From IMG/VR virus record IMGVR_UViG_3300010885_017365, positions 1 to 42,003 of that record: 42,003 nucleotides of DNA; one strand, 5' to 3'. The stretch is from a virus. Numbering within the stretch: position 1 is the stretch's first letter; every line of letters starts with the position of its first letter. Made by a program: the position numbers and the translations under genes. The notes under the pieces were generated by a model that did not search any database, had not been told where the DNA came from, and saw nothing but the letters and a program-made list of their open reading frames with translations. Of this stretch, positions 38,447 through 42,003 are shown piece by piece.

Positions 38447-38953
38447 ATGTCTATTAAAGTTTATACAAGCTCAAGAGGTAAAGTAATTGATATGGGCGCA
38501 TTACGTTTACGTAACGAGCAAGTTCGTGCTGTGGGTAATATGGGTGTTAATGCTAGGGGCGATAGAATTGATAGCCAAGGAAACGTTATTGACCCTAAGA
38601 ATGCTCAACTAGAGCGTCGCATACAACGTCAAACTAATGTACAAGAACTTCCTGTGCCCGCTAAGCCAGCAGTACCAAAACAACCTGTTGTGAACTTAGA
38701 AGAATTTCCTGACTTACCAGAAGATGAAGAATTTTTTGAGCCTCCTACTCCTGTAGCACCAATTGTAGAACCAGATCCAATTCCAGTGGTAGCCCCAGCC
38801 CCTGTTGAACCAATTGTAGCACAGCCTAAAGAAGTAGTAGATGATCCTAATGGCGGATTAGCGGCGGCTATTGCCCGTGCCAAAACCGTTAAACAAGAAT
38901 TAGAAAAAACAACTAGAGAAAAGCAACAATCCAAACCTTTAAGAAAGATTTAA
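38447..38953 (+). CDS. Proline-rich phage protein
   Basis: 168 residues. A conserved N-terminus (IKVYTSSRGKVIDMGALRLR, then NARGDRIDSQGN) leads to an extended Pro/Val/Glu-rich segment (about residues 65-125, PVPAKPAVPKQP) and a basic helical tail (AAAIARAKTVKQELEK). The N-terminal block looks like a phage structural or head-associated module, by resemblance only. A late box and strong AGGAG suggest late expression. It lies directly before the co-chaperonin gene. Confidence 0.65.
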   Translation: MSIKVYTSSRGKVIDMGALRLRNEQVRAVGNMGVNARGDRIDSQGNVIDPKNAQLERRIQRQTNVQELPVPAKPAVPKQPVVNLEEFPDLPEDEEFFEPPTPVAPIVEPDPIPVVAPAPVEPIVAQPKEVVDDPNGGLAAAIARAKTVKQELEKTTREKQQSKPLRKI

Positions 38954-39349
38954 ATGAAGCATCAGTTTGAACCACATAGACTAAATCAAGATCAAATACA
39001 AGCCATACACGATCATATCATTGTATCCGATATGGCGTTTGATGTACGCATAAGTCGAGGCGGAATTTGGATTCCTAATGACAACGGCAAGGGACACGGC
39101 ATTCGTCCACGTTGGGGTCGAGTATACGCTGTAGGGCCAGAGCAACAAGATGTTAAAGTAGGACAATGGATACTCGTAGAACACGGACGCTGGACTCGCG
39201 GATTAGAACTTGTAGACGAATTTGGTCCACGTACTATTCGTAAGATTGACCCCGACTGTGTTATGATGGTATCCGACGAAGAAGAATGTCCTGATGCCGA
39301 AGGTATTTCATCAGCAGTACACGTCGAAAAACAAGAAATGCCAAGTTAA
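38954..39349 (+). CDS. GroES/gp31-like co-chaperonin
   Basis: 131 residues. The core HGIRPRWGRVYAVGPEQQDV, KVGQWILVEHGRWTRG follows the GroES-type beta-barrel plan seen in phage co-chaperonins, with the flexible loop region (ISRGGIWIPNDNGKGHG) where GroES binds GroEL. It would work with host GroEL to fold phage proteins such as the head protein, as gp31 does in T4. Identity to GroES is low, so the call rests on pattern and on similar genes in other phages. 1 nt after the previous gene. Confidence 0.68.
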   Translation: MKHQFEPHRLNQDQIQAIHDHIIVSDMAFDVRISRGGIWIPNDNGKGHGIRPRWGRVYAVGPEQQDVKVGQWILVEHGRWTRGLELVDEFGPRTIRKIDPDCVMMVSDEEECPDAEGISSAVHVEKQEMPS

Positions 39350-39351
39350 CT

Positions 39352-39504
39352 GTGAAACAACTAGATTGTAAAACTTGCGGTAAAGTATATACACCTATGT
39401 GTGATTATATGCAAGGGCGTTGTCCTTATCACCCAGCATTAGTTAAGTTTGACTATAAACTTAGACTATCTAATTTAATTAATTTTTTTAAAGGTAAAAA
39501 ATGA
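39352..39504 (+). CDS. Small zinc-ribbon-like protein, GTG start
   Basis: 50 residues beginning with GTG (39352): KQLDCKTCGKVYTPMC then YMQGRCPYHP. Four Cys and a His in this spacing suggest a zinc knuckle. The rest is basic (KFDYKLRLSN, FFKGKK). It overlaps the following gene by ATGA. Function unknown. Confidence 0.55.
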   Translation: MKQLDCKTCGKVYTPMCDYMQGRCPYHPALVKFDYKLRLSNLINFFKGKK

Positions 39505-39680
39505 ATCATCCAGATCCAAAATTACATCGCAATATCAGTTTTGTTAAAAGCGGACTTAGAATTGCAGCGGGACTAGCACTTGTTGCCGGCGGCTGGTTAG
39601 AAATGAATCCGTATATTCAAAGCGCAGGATATATTTTAATATTTGCTGAGATTTTAGGAATTGCCGAGGAGTTGGTGTAA
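39501..39680 (+). CDS. Small membrane protein
   Basis: 59 residues with two hydrophobic segments (LRIAAGLALVAGGWL and SAGYILIFAEILGIAEEL). MNHPDPKLHRNISFVKSGLR is a recognisable phage pattern in which a short soluble lead precedes the helices. Role unknown; ATGA and TAATG junctions place it in the clamp-loader operon. Confidence 0.65.
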   Translation: MNHPDPKLHRNISFVKSGLRIAAGLALVAGGWLEMNPYIQSAGYILIFAEILGIAEELV

Positions 39681-39904
39681 TGGCATTATCCGGAGACGGC
39701 GGCAAAGGTTACGGGCGTAGACCTAACCTAGTGCCCAATAATCAAGTAGAATCCAACTGGGAACAAATCTTTGGCAAAACTAAACCAGCCAAACCAGTTG
39801 ACGACGAAGCCTTAAATGTGTATAATGAAGAAAGACTAGTATCTAAGTACGACAAAGAAAACATTAAAGGCACAAATGAAACAACTATGGACAGAGAAGT
39901 ATAG
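39680..39904 (+). CDS. Hypothetical phage protein
   Basis: 74 residues, disordered-looking: GGKGYGRRPNLVPNNQVESN, then WEQIFGKTKPAKPVDDEAL. It overlaps the clamp-loader start by 29 nt. A role as an adaptor peptide is possible but unsupported. Confidence 0.55.
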   Translation: MALSGDGGKGYGRRPNLVPNNQVESNWEQIFGKTKPAKPVDDEALNVYNEERLVSKYDKENIKGTNETTMDREV

Positions 39905-40793
39905 ACCAAATACTGTAGACGGTTATGTGTTTACAGACGAAAGTCAGCGCAAACAGGTTGACGAATGGATTAAAGAAAAAACCATTCCACACATCTTACT
40001 ACATGGGCGCCCTGGTACAGGCAAAACTACACTTGCAAAAATGTTAGTGCATGAGCTTGATATACACGATTACGATTTTTTACAAATTAACGCATCTAGA
40101 GATAATGGAGTTGACTTCCTCAAAACAAAAATTGAAGGTTTTGTACAAACAATGCCTTACGGTAATTTTAAAGTTGTATTAATGGACGAAGCGGATTATT
40201 TAAGTCACAACGCACAAGCACTTATGCGTGGACTTATGGAAACATACCAATCAAATGCTAGATTTATTTTAACTTGTAATAGCCCGTTAAAAATTATTCC
40301 AGCCTTGCACAGTCGTTGTAAAACTTATGGGATCAACACTCCAGACCAAACAGAATTTACTGCCCGTGCCGCAAATGTATTATTAACTGAAAATATAGAA
40401 TTTGATTTAGATACCTTGGATAGTTATGTAAAAGCCACTTATCCAGATTTACGTAAATGTTTAAATATTCTACAATCTAACAGCACAGATGGAAAATTAA
40501 TGGTGCCTGGCGAGAATGATCAAGATGTTCAAGAATGGCGTTTACAAGCAGTTGAATTATTTAAAACTGGTAAAATAAATGATGGGCGTAAAGTAATTTG
40601 TCAACAAGCTACAGCTACAGATATGGATGATATGTTCCGTTGGATGTATGACAATTTAGATTTATGGTCAAAGGATCCTGCTAAACAGGATCAAGCAATT
40701 ATCATTATTCGCAATGGTTTAGTTAATGTTCCTATGGTAGCAGACCAAGAAATTAACTTATCAGCAACTATTACAGAATTATGCCAACTATGA
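39876..40793 (+). CDS. Sliding-clamp loader large subunit (T4 gp44-like)
   Basis: 305 residues of the AAA+ clamp-loader family: EKYRPNTVDGYV at the start, Walker A GRPGTGKTT (residues 44-52), Walker B VVLMDEADYL (D104, E105), sensor 1 CNSP and arginine-finger LHSRCKTY. It loads the DNA sliding clamp at primer ends in phage replication. The length matches T4 gp44 (about 319). AAAGG precedes the ATG. The gene after it is not clearly the gp62-like small subunit, so that partner may lie outside the window. Confidence 0.93.
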   Translation: MKQLWTEKYRPNTVDGYVFTDESQRKQVDEWIKEKTIPHILLHGRPGTGKTTLAKMLVHELDIHDYDFLQINASRDNGVDFLKTKIEGFVQTMPYGNFKVVLMDEADYLSHNAQALMRGLMETYQSNARFILTCNSPLKIIPALHSRCKTYGINTPDQTEFTARAANVLLTENIEFDLDTLDSYVKATYPDLRKCLNILQSNSTDGKLMVPGENDQDVQEWRLQAVELFKTGKINDGRKVICQQATATDMDDMFRWMYDNLDLWSKDPAKQDQAIIIIRNGLVNVPMVADQEINLSATITELCQL

Positions 40794-41083
40794 GATACTT
40801 ATTTTTAACTTTTTATACACAAGCCTCGGGTAAGATTGACGAGCATATGGTTGTTGCTAATAATATTCGTAGAAAAGATTGGCAAACCGTTAATGTTATA
40901 TTAGACTTTAAAGAGTGTAAGGTTATTAAAAGCACAGTTAATAGGCAACTGGCTACTAAAGACTGGGACACACTTGTTGGCTACTATTATCCGTTTTATA
41001 CACAAATTATTGAGCGATTGTTTGAAGAAAACGGACACGAGATGCCCCGGGCAGAAGAGCCTAAAGAAGTTAGTGCGGACTAA
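40790..41083 (+). CDS. Conserved small phage protein next to the clamp loader
   Basis: 97 residues from the ATGA overlap at 40790; an ATG at 40781 is an alternative. MRYLFLTFYTQASGKIDEHM, KDWQTVNVILDFKECKVIKS and DWDTLVGYYYPFYTQIIERL form a recognisable pattern of T4-like phages. It is in the position of the gp62 clamp-loader subunit but shares no clear gp62 motif and is half its length. Function unknown. Confidence 0.65.
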   Translation: MRYLFLTFYTQASGKIDEHMVVANNIRRKDWQTVNVILDFKECKVIKSTVNRQLATKDWDTLVGYYYPFYTQIIERLFEENGHEMPRAEEPKEVSAD

Positions 41084-41092
41084 CATATTTGG

Positions 41093-41121
41093 TTGACATT
41101 TAATTCATATTATAGTATAAT
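41093..41121 (+). promoter_or_regulatory. Sigma70-type promoter giving a leaderless mRNA
   Basis: TTGACA (41093-41098), 17 nt, TATAAT (41116-41121), then AGTAGT and the ATG at 41128, where the RNA should begin. TTTAATTC follows the -35 box. Confidence 0.85.
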
Positions 41122-41127
41122 AGTAGT

Positions 41128-41742
41128 ATGAATAAGAAATATCGAAACAAGAAAAACAAGCTAATTTTAACTGACGCAGACGGTTGTTTGCTGGATTGGG
41201 AATGGGCATTTAATGTATGGATGCAGGAACACGGATTCGAAGAGGTTCCTGGTAGTAAGCTCAACTATGATATGAGCATACGTTATGGCATACCCCGCGA
41301 GCAAGTAGTTAAGCTGATACGTATTTTTAACGAATCGGCGGCTATAGGCTTCCTTCCAGCTCAACGCGATGCGATGTACTATGTTAAAAGACTACACGAA
41401 GAGCACGGATACAAATTCCACTGTATTACTTCGTTAAGTTTAGATCCTAATGCGCAGAGATTGCGTGAAATGAATATCCACAAGTTATTTGGTCCTACAG
41501 CATTTGAGCGTATAGTATGCTTAGATACCGGGGCTCACAAAGATGAAGCACTAGAGGAGTACGAAGGTACAGGACTCTATTGGATCGAGGATAAAGTAGA
41601 AAATGCTGAGGCCGGCTATAAGTATGGATTAGATTCGTTACTTATAGAACACGGCCACAACATGAACCACTACCATCCTGGTGTTACGCTCGTAAAAAAT
41701 TGGAAGCACATTTACGAGCATATCACAGGTCAGTCAGCGTAA
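41128..41742 (+). CDS. HAD-family phosphatase
   Basis: 204 residues with all HAD motifs: LTDADGCLLDW (nucleophile D16, acid D18), Thr/Ser motif CITSLS (T101), Lys in AHKDEA (K138) and acidic motif WIEDKVENA (E154, D155). It resembles 5'-nucleotidase-type HADs that dephosphorylate nucleotides or small phosphates. The N-terminus must begin at or before 41128 because the nucleophile is at residue 16, so a leaderless start is well supported. The last 13 nt overlap the convergent PhoH gene. Confidence 0.85.
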   Translation: MNKKYRNKKNKLILTDADGCLLDWEWAFNVWMQEHGFEEVPGSKLNYDMSIRYGIPREQVVKLIRIFNESAAIGFLPAQRDAMYYVKRLHEEHGYKFHCITSLSLDPNAQRLREMNIHKLFGPTAFERIVCLDTGAHKDEALEEYEGTGLYWIEDKVENAEAGYKYGLDSLLIEHGHNMNHYHPGVTLVKNWKHIYEHITGQSA

Positions 41743-42003
41743 AGAGTTAGCACAGAACTAATAATTCTATGCCGCTGTATGTCGCGATCATCTAAATCGC
41801 AAACAGCTATACCCTTTACACCCCCTTCCCCCAATCTTTCGCATAAGTCTGCGAGGCCATTGTTGCCTTTAATACGGTCAGCTTGCTCTATATCGCCGGT
41901 AATGACGATTTTGCTATTTTCCCCTATGCGAGTTAATAACATCTTACATTGATTAGGAGTTGCGTTTTGCATCTCGTCAGCAATGATATAACAGTTTTTG
42001 AAA
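41730..42003 (-). CDS. PhoH-like ATPase, C-terminal part (cut by window edge)
   Basis: The last 90 residues of a PhoH-type P-loop ATPase: Walker B strand CYIIADEMQNATPNQ, then MLLTRIGENSKIVITGDIEQADR, the family's most conserved block. The N-terminal Walker A part lies outside the window. PhoH genes are common in T4-like phages of aquatic hosts; their function in infection is debated (RNA-related or phosphate-stress). It reads against the HAD gene and overlaps its end by 13 nt. Confidence 0.9.
   Translation of the reverse strand, partial: FKNCYIIADEMQNATPNQCKMLLTRIGENSKIVITGDIEQADRIKGNNGLADLCERLGEGGVKGIAVCDLDDRDIQRHRIISSVLTLYAD

Noticed and set aside
40790-41083. Calling this the gp62 clamp-loader small subunit
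   Set aside because: Position fits but the protein is half the length and shows no gp62 motif.
1-42003. tRNA genes or CRISPR arrays
   Set aside because: No cloverleaf with a T-arm signature and no spaced short direct repeats were found by eye in the intergenic gaps; the only sizeable repeats are in fibre genes.

Overview
The window is part of the genome of a large, AT-rich, T4-like tailed phage of a Gram-negative host. Phage identity rests on a T4 gp44-type sliding-clamp loader, a PhoH-like ATPase, a gp31/GroES-like co-chaperonin, several tail-fibre genes with shared repeat modules, a SleB-type cell-wall hydrolase, an HNH homing endonuclease, and many tiny genes joined by ATGA/TAATG overlaps. 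A Gram-negative host is inferred from TolC-, HlyD- and lipoprotein-type genes. The exact host cannot be read from the sequence.

Layout. 1-2.7 kb: a minus-strand tail fibre cut by the window edge, an HNH endonuclease, a small plus-strand gene and a secreted alpha-carbonic anhydrase. 2.7-7.2 kb: a plus-strand run of small, overlapping phage genes. 7.3-8.8 kb: a tandem pair of SGNH-hydrolase-like genes (minus). 8.9-13.1 kb (plus): AhpC and AhpD, a yybP-ykoY-type manganese riboswitch ahead of a TerC membrane protein, a possible small RNA, an LpxH-like phosphoesterase and a GT4 glycosyltransferase. 13.1-16.7 kb (minus): an operon of one sulfotransferase-like gene and three radical-SAM genes. 16.8-18.6 kb: rubrerythrin and small phage genes. 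18.6-24.7 kb: a complete type I secretion system (TIM-barrel candidate cargo, ABC exporter, shortened HlyD adaptor, TolC) followed by a polysaccharide-lyase lipoprotein. 24.8-28.8 kb: small genes, a structured 333-nt leader, SleB hydrolase, translation initiation factor IF-1, Fe/Mn superoxide dismutase and an IscA/ErpA-type Fe-S carrier. 28.9-37.0 kb: four large fibre or structural genes. 37-42 kb: small genes, a DnaE-like fragment, co-chaperonin, clamp loader, HAD phosphatase and, convergent, PhoH.

Regulation. Two promoter classes recur. One is sigma70-like (TTGACW, usually 17 nt, TATAAT) and often carries TTTAATTC just after the -35 box. The other is a T4-late-like TAAATA box, found mostly ahead of structural and auxiliary metabolic genes. 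In several cases of each class the predicted transcript starts on or next to the ATG, so the mRNAs would be leaderless. One late promoter sits in the loop of a perfect 15-bp inverted repeat whose right arm begins at the start codon.

Together the cargo suggests that the phage keeps the infected cell's oxidant, manganese, Fe-S and CO2 balance under control, remodels the cell surface, and exports protein before lysis. Calls come from motif recognition by eye. No database search, folding or base-composition calculation was run.
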